Positions 43,836 to 53,828 of a stretch of 64,000 nucleotides of DNA are shown here, piece by piece. Every line of letters starts with the position of its first letter. The first letter of the stretch is position 1. Origin of the DNA: Bombardia bombarda (taxonomy: Eukaryota > Ascomycota > Sordariomycetes > Sordariales > Lasiosphaeriaceae); assembly GCA_030512295.1 (NCBI GenBank), contig JAULSR010000002.1:1550001-1614000 (forward strand), in the 5' to 3' direction. The position numbers and the translations under genes are program-made. The notes beneath the pieces were generated by a model. It did no database searches. It saw nothing but the letters and a program-made list of their open reading frames with translations, and was not told where the DNA came from.

Positions 43836-46800
43836 TTAGCGCCGTACACTGCCTTTTGGTGCCTTCGTCAGGCGGGTGGCCTTTGCTAGCTTGTGGTACT
43901 CTGCTAGCGTGGCCTGCACGTTTGTGAGGTGTTCGATTGGCTCCTACGTGTTTTCGTCGTTGTTATAGCCTTTTTATTTTATAAGGTACTTTGTTTGTGG
44001 TCCTTTTTTACGGTGATCGAGGATTTTCTCGATTTCGTATTCTTTTTCGTTTTCGAGCTCTATAGTTTTGTCGAGCTATACCCGTGGTGAAGCTAGTTCT
44101 AAAAGTAAGATATAGAAAATCGGGTGGATTTGCATCGATTGTAGTAATAATAGTTTGTAATTAGTATCTGAAATCTTTCGCTTAATTTTAAATAGTTTAA
44201 TTTATTTGTAGTTAAGTTTATTGTTTGGTCGTTTCGATTTGATATTTTTACGAGCGAAGTAAACTTTATTTTTTTTTTTAAAAGATGGTTCTTTTATCCT
44301 TTATTTATTAGCGTATTTTATTATACGTCGTTGGATGAACTAAAAATCTGTCTTAAGTTCTTCGTATAATTATTTAAGTTATTCGGCCGCTTTCGTAGCT
44401 ATAGGGGCATTTTTTGCTTCCCTAGCTTCGCCGTATACTATAAGCGTATACCCGTAGTTAATATATATCGGTGTTTTTTTTATAGATTCGTTAAATGCGT
44501 TATTATATACGAATTATATTAGCGGTAATAATTATATTTAGTCGTTTTATAAGTAGTTGATATAATATTAAAAGTATTATTTTAATATTTAGTTCGTTTT
44601 TTTTATTTATCCGTTTATTTAAAGGTAAAACGTTATAAATAAACGATATTATATTTCGAATCGTGCTATAAAAGCTTACTAAAAGTAATTAGTAAAAAGT
44701 TTGTTTTTATTAAAAATAAGTTTTCGTAATATTTTATAATTTATTATAATATTCTATATAAATATATAAATAAATTAAAGCGTATTTTTATTTTTAATAA
44801 AAGGAATAAAATACGAGTATTTAATAAATCGGTTAATTATTATTAAAATATTATTATATATCGTTTATATAAAAGGTTTAATTAAAAGAGATAATCCGGT
44901 AATAAAGTTTAATAATATTAAATATTATAATATATTAAGTATTTAAAGTAGTCGGAGTTTTTTATAAGGTTTATATTTAAAGGTTTTACTTTTTTTATAA
45001 AGATTATAATTATAGATTATTTATTTAATTTAAGTTTTAATTTTTTTAAATTAATAATATTATTAAAAACGTTAATAAATTTTTTATATTTTTTAATAAC
45101 TATATATTTTAGTTTTATAAATTTCTTTAATTAATCGAGTTTTATTTTTAACGATAATAAATACTTTATATTTTATCGTTAGATTTCCTTTCGAGTTTTT
45201 TTATAATAATTAATTTTATTATAAGGGTACGTTTAGTTCGAGGTTATTACGTTAATTAAGCGCGTTTGTTCGCTTATTTTTAATACTTTTCTAATAAATA
45301 ATTATAAAATTAAATTCTAAAAAAAAATTTATTTATTATATTTAACGTTTATTAAAAACTTTTATAGTTATAAAATTAGTTAAATTTTTATAATTTATAT
45401 AAACTTTAATAAAATGTTTCGTTTTTATAAAATAATACTTTTAATTTTTAAAAACTTTAATAATAATTATTAATTTTTTATTATAAATTTAATAATTAAA
45501 CTTAAATTTATTAAACTTTTTTAAATAAAAAGTAATAGGATAAAGTCGTTTTTTTTTATTTCGTTATTTAAATTATTTTTTTAGAACGAATTTTAAAATA
45601 TTAATTTTAATTTTAAAAAATTCTTTTAAATTTAAAATTATAAGAATTAATTTTTAAAAAATTAATTTTTTAAATTTATTAAAAGTTTATTATTAAAATT
45701 CTTTTTATTTAAAAGTTTAATTTTTTTTCGTAAATTATATAAAAAGTATCGCTATTTAATTATATTCTTTTATAAATTATCGGTAAAAATTTATAAATTT
45801 AAAAACGTTCTATATATTTTTAATATTTTATAATTAAAATTAATTTTATATAATTTATACTTTTTTAAAATTTATATTAATCTTTTTAAAATTAATATAA
45901 TAATTAAAATATTTAATTTCTTATATATATTATTTCGCTTTTTCGAATTTTATAAAAAGCTAAACGTTTTTTAAGGTCGTAAGTATTTAATAAATATACT
46001 ATTTATATTTTTTTAATATTTTCGAAAAAATTAAAATATCGTTTAAATAAATTATTATAGATTAATTAAAATAATTTTAAAAAATATAATTAATTATAAC
46101 TTGGAAGCTAACTAATATATTAATAAGTCCGAAAGGTATTATTAAATACTTGAAGAATCTTCGTTTTATTCAAAAAACGGTTTTTTTTTTTTTTTTTTTT
46201 ATTATTTAAATTAAATTATATACTTTTTTTAAATTTAACGTTATAAAGATTTAAGCTTTATATAGTTTGTTATATAGTTCCGAAATTAATAATAAAAGGT
46301 ATCGATTTTTAATTATAATATTATTAAATTATTAATAATTAATATAAAGTTATAATCGTCCGTCTTTCTTTAATACGAATAAAATCAAATATTTTACTAA
46401 TAATATTAAAAAACGGATATATCTTTTCTATAAATTCTCCTTTAAGTATTTTTTTAATATAACTTTTTAAACTTAGTTTAAAAAGTAAATCCGGTAAAAC
46501 TTTAAATATTATCCTTTTTTTAACGGTATTTAATAATTAAATTAGTTATATACTAATAATTTAATTTTTAATTTTTTTTAAAAGAATTTCTAATATTTTT
46601 AATATTATAACAGTATAACTTTAAGCTTATTCATATTACCGTTTAATTTTATTACCCCAAATAAGCTAATACGTTCCGAAAGGTTATTTTTAAGTTTTTT
46701 ATTTTTATTTTTATTTATTATTATCTTAAATAATTAAAAACGTTTTAAAAAATTATTTTTAAATCTTTTTATATATATTATTATCTTATATAGCTAAGGA

Positions 46801-48365
46801 TTTTTTAAAAGACCGTTTTTAAGCTTTTTTTTATAACTTTTTTTTTATTAAAAATAGCTAGTTTTTTAATTAATTTATAAACTTTATTATTATAATTAAA
46901 AGATTTTTAGTACGAAGTTTTTTAATTTTATATTAAAAATATTAAAAATAATCAGGGTTTTTTTTCTATTTATATAAATTAAAAGTTACGTAGTTTTTTA
47001 ATTAACGGTCCCATTATTAAAAATTATAAAGTTTTTTTTAATATTTTAAACGGTATATAAATTTCGTTTCGTTTATAATTCGAGGCTATAATGCTTTATA
47101 AACTTTAAAAATATATAGTCTCCTTATATTTTACTATTTAAAAATATTTTAATAAACTTTCTATTAATTTTTACCGTAACGTATAAATAATCTATCGTTA
47201 ACGGTCTCGTTATTATAATTATATAAGCAATACCTTTTTTATTATTATATACTTTTCCTAATAATTTAACGCTTTTTACGCCCGTTAAGTATTTTAAAGT
47301 TTATTCGTACTTTCCTTCTTTTTTTATAATTAGGTACTTGTTTCGTTTTATTAATATAATTATTTTAAGGATAGGTTTCGTATCCGAAATGCCGGGTCCT
47401 TATTTTAGCGATTTATACCCGGTTTAGCCCTACGGTTTTCCGTTATTAAAAGCTCGATTAATCGTAACTAGAGTTTTTTTCTATAGCTATCGTAATTTAA
47501 TACATTTTTTAAAATAATACCCTAGCTTTTTATAATTAAAGTACTTAATCCCTTTCTTCGTAAGTTAGTACTATATCGCGTCGAGTTCTATAAGTCTACA
47601 ATAGGTTCCCTAAAAGGTGTTTCTTTAATATAAAGGAATTCGTTTATTTATATTAATTTAATAAGGTTAAATTAAATTAAGTTGCTTTTTTATATATTTT
47701 TTAAATAATCGATTATCGATACGGATTATTATTATAATATAATTTATAAACTTTTTAAATCGGTTTTATTTCATAAATTTATTTTTAATATTATCTTTTA
47801 ACCTATAATAAAATACGACTATTTTAGGTTTATCCTTTTAATTTAATCGCGAATTAATTTATTAGAACTTCGCGGCGTAATTAAATGCTAATCCCGTCTA
47901 ACGAAGGTTATATAATTATTGCTTTATAATATATTTTTTATCGGAATCTCCGAAGGCTGCTTTAAGCTTCTTCTTATAAGTGGTAAAATTTGAGAAGATA
48001 TTTTTCGTATTAGGATCGCAATCGTTGGGCCCCTTCTCAAAGTAATCCCTTTAAAAAGGTTCGAACTAAATAAAGGCATCCCTAGTCAAGAAAGCTGCTA
48101 CGCATATAACCTTATCTGCTTCCTTAGGCAAGTCACCGGCGTAATAAACAATATAAGCCCTCATCTAGGTGAAGTAACCCCGTAAAGTTCCTTTCGTGCC
48201 GTCATATCGGGGTGGTTCCGGGAATTTAAGCCGTCGGTTATCGTTAAAGGTTATAGTAACCGCCTTAGCGGCCGTAACCGCCTTAAGGAATCTCTCGTTC
48301 TCCTCCTAAAGTCGCCTAATCTCGTAGGCGGCATCCTCTTCGACCATTACCGAGGAGCTTAACAT
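43836..48365 (-). pseudogene. Element 1 gag-pol relic, destroyed by RIP
   Basis: Gag begins near ATG 48363-48365 and can be followed in one frame (KFPEPPRYDGTKGTLRGYF, then MRAYIVYYAGDLPKEADKV and CVAAFLTRDAFI) with several TAG codons at former CAG sites. From about 47,900 to 44,000 the sequence is extremely AT-rich and rich in TA dinucleotides, so protein domains cannot be read. The last part of pol (44,075-43,839) recovers a chromodomain (EKILDHRKKGPQTKYLIK, then GYNNDENTWEPIEHL), followed by a stop at 43836-43838. Chromodomain-bearing integrases define chromoviruses and direct insertion to heterochromatin. A spacer of 237 bases separates this stop from the DUF7924-like start codon. Confidence 0.85.
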
Positions 48366-48432
48366 CGATATGGTTGTTCGTAAGATATTACCTAGCAGTG
48401 CAGGATAACTATTTAAATAAGAGCTTTCAAAA

Positions 48433-48905
48433 TGTTACGCCTAGACTTTTACTTTGGTACGTTAAGGCAAAGGTCTATTAGTATAGGGTTTATATTAGTA
48501 GAAAGTTAAATGTAATTAGGCAATAAAGGTAGCGTAAGGCGTGTTGCCTCTTCCTTTAAAAATTAAATAAAAACTTAAATTAAAAGTTATTTAAATAAAG
48601 ATTAATATAAGCAGCGAAAGAAGCTCGCTGCTTCTAAATAATTCTTAAGCAACAGGTATCAGCCTATTAGGCGGCTATGTCCAATGACTCGCTTGAGACA
48701 CTGCATTACAGGTGCTATCCAGGTGTTATCATCACCTGGTCGCACCATTGTCTTCCTGCCTGTAGGTCTTGTGCTATTTATCTCGGTATTATTGCCCCGT
48801 GGTTAATTGTCCTGTGGTCACTCCTGACCTCGTGTCGTGCCGTAGTGTCGTAACTAACTATGGTCACGTGCTTGCAACGCTGCCACGGCTTGGCAGGTTA
48901 TAATA
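48433..48905 (-). repeat. Element 1, 5' LTR (473 bp), RIP-mutated
   Basis: It has the same length as the left copy. RIP-type changes are dense in the first 200 bases (next to gag) and sparse toward the outer end. The terminal GTAACA has become ATAATA. Confidence 0.9.
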
Positions 48906-49573
48906 ATAACTATAATAAGCTAAACCTTAAATATATTTTATAATAATTATAATTATATATTAAAGCTAACTATCTAGGCGGCTAGGCTAGGGTTTTATCT
49001 TTAAGAAGGTTAATTAAAGTGTATGGGTTAACTTAATTAATAGATTAACTAAGGAGCGTTACGTGCTAGCGCTTTAGCATTAAAGTATTAATATTTTATA
49101 AATTATTTTATATATAAAAATAAACTATGCTTATAATAATTATAAAGTTAAAATAAAGTTTATAAAATATTAAACTTTAACTTTTATATAATTAAATTTA
49201 TATATAAGTTATAAATAATTAAAATAATATTTTTTAATTAAAATTATCGGATTTACGATTAATTAGAGGTATATAGCCGTTAAGCTGTGACGGCTGTGAT
49301 TGGTCGACAAGATGCAAAACAGTGGGGATTGGTCACGTATTTTAAGAACCCTTCCAAATACCACCCACTTCCTGTCCCCGTAGTTTGTGATCCTTTTATA
49401 TAGAAAAGTAAATTAATATAATAATAATAACCCCTAACCAACCCGTTCTCTATAGTTATTATAGTGATTCGTACGAATAACTTTATTATTCTAACACTGA
49501 TTAGTGGTTAACCGACTAGGCTAACCGTAGAATAGTAAGGATTCCGATAGCGGTAGTAATCGTGGTTCCTATA
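48906..49573. other. AT-rich remnant of older transposon sequence
   Basis: It starts with the ATAAC target duplication of element 1 and is strongly AT-rich to about 49,250. From 49,286 it becomes normal in composition: TGTGACGGCTGTGATTGG... up to ...TATTATTCTAACA near 49,496 could be an LTR with TGT/ACA ends. Element 2 is inserted right after CTATA (49569-49573), and the interrupted sequence resumes at 55312. No coding sequence is recognised. Confidence 0.5.
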
Positions 49574-49786
49574 TGTAAGATAAGGCAGGTACGCCTGATC
49601 AAGGTGGTCACAATGAAGACAACTGGGCAGGCGAGCAGTGAAGATAGTTGGGAAGGCGAGCAATGACTGGTATTGGCGTAAGACTTCAACCTGGCCCTCG
49701 CAACGGAAGGTGGGCGAGGGCCGCTGCTTATATACATAGTTGGTAGGATGACTGGCATGTGCTTGGGGAAGTCCGATGTCCTTACA
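49574..49786 (-). repeat. Element 2, 3' LTR (213 bp)
   Basis: It appears identical to 55099-55311, with ends TGTAAG/CTTACA. Confidence 0.95.
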
Positions 49787-49801
49787 ATTATCCCCCCCCC
49801 G
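49787..49801 (-). promoter_or_regulatory. Element 2 polypurine tract
   Basis: Read on the minus strand this is a run of G followed by ATAAT, directly before the 3' LTR. The same run of G and ATAAT precedes the 3' LTR of element 3 (61615-61631). Confidence 0.7.
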
Positions 49802-49838
49802 TAGGTCGACGTCCTCGTCGATTTCCAGCCTTCATCTT

Positions 49839-52800
49839 TTAGTCGTTCCACTTCCTATGCCTTTGTTTTGCTTTCTTCTCGTATCTCTGGAGCACCTTTT
49901 GTGCGTTGGCCAAGTGTTCCCTAGGTTCCCAGGTGTTGTACTCAGCGGGCCATCCTGCCCACTTGACTAGGAACCTTCTTTGCTCTCCCTCATCCTTGTG
50001 CTCCACGATATCTTCCACTTCCCACTCTTCTTCTCCTTCGACCAGTTCTGGTAGTGGTAGCACCTTCTGTCCCTTGGCCACTGACCACTTTTCCAACAGG
50101 GAGACAGGGAAGACGTCATGGAGTCGGGCATATTTGGCCGGTAGCCGGATCCTATATGCCTGCGTGCCGATCCTCTCGGTGACCTTGACCGGGATGAATC
50201 TTGGTGCTAGCTTCTTTCCGGTTTTGAAGCGGAAGTTCTGTGTGGAGAGTCCAACTGTCTCTCCTACTTCAAACTCGATCCACTGGTGCCGTGCGTCGTA
50301 GTACTTTTTCTGCGAGTCTACGGCCTTCTGCCAGTGGTGGTACATCTTTTCCCTCAGGTGGGTTAGCTTGCTCAACCGTTCATGAACCCCTTGCACCTTC
50401 AGCTGTGCCGAAGGTACGTAATCTGCCATTCGAGGGTGGTAGCCGTATAACGCCTCGAACGGACTTGTACCGATAGTCGTATGTACGCTGTTGTTATACG
50501 CGAACTCGGCTTCAGGGAGCAGTGGCGCCCACTGGGCCTCTTCATCGGCGAAGCACCGTAAATAGTGCTGCAGGCTCTGGTGCGTTCGTTCTGACTGGCC
50601 ATCGGTCTGCGGGTGGTAGGCTGTGGAGAGCCTCTGCTTGATTTGGCGGGCTTTGGAAAGTTCTACCCAAAACTTGCTAGTTAGTAGGGAATCTCGGTCG
50701 GAGACCATACCTATCGGCGTGCCGAATCGGCACTCCACATGCTCGTAGAGCAGTTGGGCTAGTTCGGCTGCTGTAACGGTAGTAGTGGTTGGGATGAAGA
50801 GCGCGACTTTCGTGAACCGATCTACCACCACGAGGACGGCATCCACGATACGGTCCTTGTACTGGCAAGGTGGTAGCTTAGTGATGAAGTCTAGGCTGAT
50901 CTCTTCAAAAGGTTGAGTGGGTAGCGGTAGTGAGTTGAGTCTACCATACGGCTTATGTCGGGGTTGCCGGTTACCCAGGCATACTTGGCACTGTCTTGTG
51001 TAAGCTTGTACTTCTGCATCTAGGTTCTTCCAATGGAATCTTCGCCTCAGTAAATCCACTGTCTTGCGGCTTCCAAAATGCCCGGCTCTGGGGTCATCGT
51101 GGTGCAAGCGTACGAGCTCTCTGCGTACTGCGGGCGCGGCAGGGATCACCAGTCTGCCTTTGTAACGGAGGGCCCCCTCGTCATCAACGCTGTCGTTTCC
51201 TGGCTTGCTTTGAGCCCCAGTACCCGCGTATCTTTGACCCTCGAGCACCTCCTTGATGCGGCTTCTACATTCGAGATCCCCTTTCTGGAGGGCAATGATC
51301 GACCTGTAGAACCTGTGCCTAGGATCCTGTTCCTCAACTGCCTCACCGGCGCAAACCTCTGCCGCAACCGCGTGAGGGATCAGTAGGTCGGCACCCTGAG
51401 CTTCTTGCTGCAGTTGCCCCTCGACCCTCTGTTCTGACCGCCCCGGCGAGATCGTCTGCCCTGGCGAGTCCGTACTAGCTCTTCTAATACGGCGTCCCAG
51501 CCCCTCCATCGGGGTGCATCCGTCCCGCTGGTGGCTCCTTTCTCGGGGCTCCGTTTTATCAAACGTAGCACGTCCGGCAGCCCCGAGGGCAAAGCGCGTC
51601 ACAGCCGAAACCCTAGCCACATCTTCAACTCGAGGACGTTGAAGAGCTTGTTCAACTCGTCTAACCGCTCGGCGGTATTTCCGGGAGCACGACTTCTTCT
51701 GTGCTCCTGCTCTAATCTGGGCCACAATTGCTCTCATAGCTGTTGGTAATTCCGTTACCAACTGTAGCTTTTTAGTCAAGGTGGGCAATACATCGCCATA
51801 AGCGATCTCTCCTGCCATATAATCGGGTCTCCTAGAAAGGGGGTCGGCAGGGTTGGTAGCCCCAGGCCGGTGTTCGATATCAAAGTCAAAGGGGGATAAG
51901 CGATATACCCATCTAGCTAGGCGGCCTTTGAGGTCTCGAGCCGGGGCTGCGATCACCCCTTTGAGTGCTTCGTGGTCGGTCAAAACTAAGAACCTCTGGT
52001 CGGTACCGCCTAGGTAGTGGCCCCAGTGCTCAAGGGATTCGATGATAGCGATGAGCTCCTTCTGGCCAGTGGCCCATCGAAGCTCAGCATCGGTAAGTTT
52101 CCTCGACCAGTAGGCTATTGGGCGCCATTGTGAGTCAACTAGTTGTGAGAGGATCCCTGAGATCGCTTGGTTACTGGCGTCCGTCTCGACTCGGGTTTGG
52201 CGGCTTGGTTCCCAGTGAGTCAGGAAGTCGGCTTGGCCGAAAACCGATTTAAGTTGCTCGAAAGCGGTGTTAGCCTCTGGCGGCCACCGGAAAAGGTTCG
52301 CTTCTCCTTTCAACAGGGCAGTGATAGGGGCGGTGATTCTGGAATACCCGTGGATAAACCGGCGGTAAAAGTTGGCGAACCCGAGGAAGATTTGTATCTC
52401 TCTAGTTGACTGGGGTACAGGCCATTCCTGGATGGCTTTGACTCGCCCCGGGTCCATCGAGATACCTTGGTGGCTGATGATAAAACCTAGGAACTCGACC
52501 TGGTTCTGGTAGAAGGAGCATTTCGATTGTTTAGCAAAGAGCTGGGCCCGTTCAAGGCGGTCGAGGACCTCTAGGATATGGTGGGTATGCTCTTCGCGGG
52601 TAGCGGAGTAAATAAGGATATCGTCGAGGTAGACGATACAAGATACATCCACTAAACCAGCTAAAGCTCTGTTAATATAAGCTTGGAAGGTGGCCGGCGC
52701 GTTGGTTAGTCCGAACGGCATGACAGTATATTCGAACTGTCCGTAGCGGGTCTTGAAAGCAGTTTTCCACTGATCAGCCTTACGGACTCTGATCCGGTGG

Positions 52801-53828
52801 TAAGCATCTCTCAGGTCGAGCTTGGTAAAAAACCGAGCACCAGTGAGGCGGTCCATGAGGTCGCTGATCAGCGGTAACGGGTACCGGTTTTTGATAGTGA
52901 TCCTATTCAACCCCCTATAATCCACGCACAAACGCATAGTCCCATCCTTTTTGGGGACAAAGATAATAGGGGCACCGGCAGGGCTACTGCTCTCCACGAT
53001 CCGGCCGTTGGCGAGGTTCTCCCGGATATAAAGGGCTAGTTCGTCGAGCTGGGCCTGACTGAGTGGGTAGATATGGCCCTGCGGTGGTGCAGATCCCTCT
53101 ACTAGATCGATACAATGCTCGGCTCCTTCGAGGGTGTTAGGTTCTCGAGCTGCTTGCTCCGAAAAGACGGCCGCACGGTGGGCGAGTTCTGGGGGTAGAG
53201 GTGCTGGGCCTAGCTCTGGCTCTGGGCCGTCGAGTGTGTCGACGTGGCTCTCTTCAGGTCCGATGATAACGTTGGAGACCATGGCGGTGAAGGCGGGGGC
53301 GCCGTCGAGGACGTCCTGGGCGACTTCCTTCGGCGAGATCTCTGAATAACGACCCCACTCGAAGGTGTTGAGGGTAGTATGGAGAGTCACACCTTCAGAC
53401 CCCATGCCTGGGTTTCCCCATAGTATTGGCGGGGACCCTTTCGGCCGCTTGACCCCGTAGAAGAACTGGGAAATGGAGCGGGCGTTCCCGTGTAGATCTG
53501 TAAGTTGGAGGGTGAGGTAGAAAATGCCGTGGTTCTTTATCCGGCTGCCGTCAGGGTTGATAAGTTGCGGCAGGTCAAGACCCTCAGCTTCTAAGAGGGC
53601 AGGGATATGGTGTACTCGGCAAAACCGGTAATCCACGCAGTTGACTTGTGCCCCCGTATCAGCGTCGATAGCTACCGCTAACGGGGTGGCCTTTTGGCCG
53701 CGGCGCCGGGAGCAAGTGCCGCCTTGGATGGTGAAGGTGGGGCCTGGCTTCACCCCTTTGTAAATGGTTTGGGTAGATCGATCAGGGTCATCGTCTACCG
53801 CCTCTCGTTTCCCGAGTCGTCCTCCGAA
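49839..53828 (-). CDS. pol: Element 2 pol: protease, reverse transcriptase, RNase H, integrase, chromodomain
   Basis: The frame is open from 53828 and has no needed ATG: it is made by a -1 frameshift from gag at 53807-53813. Numbered from codon 53751-53753, the domains are an aspartic protease (AIDADTGAQ, DTG 32-34), reverse transcriptase (LCVDYRGLNRITIKNRYPLP, TKLDLRDAYH, YLDD near 375), RNase H (RVETDASNQAISGILSQ), integrase zinc finger (HHDDPRAGHF...CQVC, about 880-925), integrase core (SLDFITKLP, VSDRDSL, HPQTDGQSERTHQSLQ) and a chromodomain (EVEDIVEHKDEG, FLVKWAGWPAEYNTWEPREH, about 1248-1290). All catalytic residues are visible. Family knowledge: it processes Gag, copies the RNA and inserts the DNA; the chromodomain guides it to modified chromatin. 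Confidence 0.95.
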   Translation of the reverse strand, partial: FGGRLGKREAVDDDPDRSTQTIYKGVKPGPTFTIQGGTCSRRRGQKATPLAVAIDADTGAQVNCVDYRFCRVHHIPALLEAEGLDLPQLINPDGSRIKNHGIFYLTLQLTDLHGNARSISQFFYGVKRPKGSPPILWGNPGMGSEGVTLHTTLNTFEWGRYSEISPKEVAQDVLDGAPAFTAMVSNVIIGPEESHVDTLDGPEPELGPAPLPPELAHRAAVFSEQAAREPNTLEGAEHCIDLVEGSAPPQGHIYPLSQAQLDELALYIRENLANGRIVESSSPAGAPIIFVPKKDGTMRLCVDYRGLNRITIKNRYPLPLISDLMDRLTGARFFTKLDLRDAYHRIRVRKADQWKTAFKTRYGQFEYTVMPFGLTNAPATFQAYINRALAGLVDVSCIVYLDDILIYSATREEHTHHILEVLDRLERAQLFAKQSKCSFYQNQVEFLGFIISHQGISMDPGRVKAIQEWPVPQSTREIQIFLGFANFYRRFIHGYSRITAPITALLKGEANLFRWPPEANTAFEQLKSVFGQADFLTHWEPSRQTRVETDASNQAISGILSQLVDSQWRPIAYWSRKLTDAELRWATGQKELIAIIESLEHWGHYLGGTDQRFLVLTDHEALKGVIAAPARDLKGRLARWVYRLSPFDFDIEHRPGATNPADPLSRRPDYMAGEIAYGDVLPTLTKKLQLVTELPTAMRAIVAQIRAGAQKKSCSRKYRRAVRRVEQALQRPRVEDVARVSAVTRFALGAAGRATFDKTEPRERSHQRDGCTPMEGLGRRIRRASTDSPGQTISPGRSEQRVEGQLQQEAQGADLLIPHAVAAEVCAGEAVEEQDPRHRFYRSIIALQKGDLECRSRIKEVLEGQRYAGTGAQSKPGNDSVDDEGALRYKGRLVIPAAPAVRRELVRLHHDDPRAGHFGSRKTVDLLRRRFHWKNLDAEVQAYTRQCQVCLGNRQPRHKPYGRLNSLPLPTQPFEEISLDFITKLPPCQYKDRIVDAVLVVVDRFTKVALFIPTTTTVTAAELAQLLYEHVECRFGTPIGMVSDRDSLLTSKFWVELSKARQIKQRLSTAYHPQTDGQSERTHQSLQHYLRCFADEEAQWAPLLPEAEFAYNNSVHTTIGTSPFEALYGYHPRMADYVPSAQLKVQGVHERLSKLTHLREKMYHHWQKAVDSQKKYYDARHQWIEFEVGETVGLSTQNFRFKTGKKLAPRFIPVKVTERIGTQAYRIRLPAKYARLHDVFPVSLLEKWSVAKGQKVLPLPELVEGEEEWEVEDIVEHKDEGEQRRFLVKWAGWPAEYNTWEPREHLANAQKVLQRYEKKAKQRHRKWND

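Larger units (their letters stand above)
41587..48905 (-). mobile_element. Element 1: Ty3/gypsy chromovirus with an extra gene, 7.3 kb, target duplication ATAAC
   Basis: Two 473-bp direct repeats (41587-42059 and 48433-48905) begin TGTTAC; the left ends GTAACA. The five bases before the left copy (41582-41586) and after the right copy (48906-48910) are both ATAAC, a perfect 5-bp target duplication. On the minus strand the order is 5' LTR (right), gag relic, pol relic ending in an integrase chromodomain (EYEIEKILDHRKKGPQTKYL, then IKWKGY and NTWEP, with RIP stops), an intact DUF7924-like gene, a polypurine tract and the 3' LTR (left). The 5' LTR and about 4.4 kb of gag-pol carry heavy RIP; the 3' LTR and the 2 kb next to it do not. 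The RIP stops are mainly CAG-to-TAG changes. Confidence 0.9.

Noticed and set aside
44100..47900. Centromere or mitochondrial insert suggested by extreme AT content
   Set aside because: It lies inside a matched LTR pair, and readable gag and chromodomain ends at both sides show it is RIP-mutated gag-pol.
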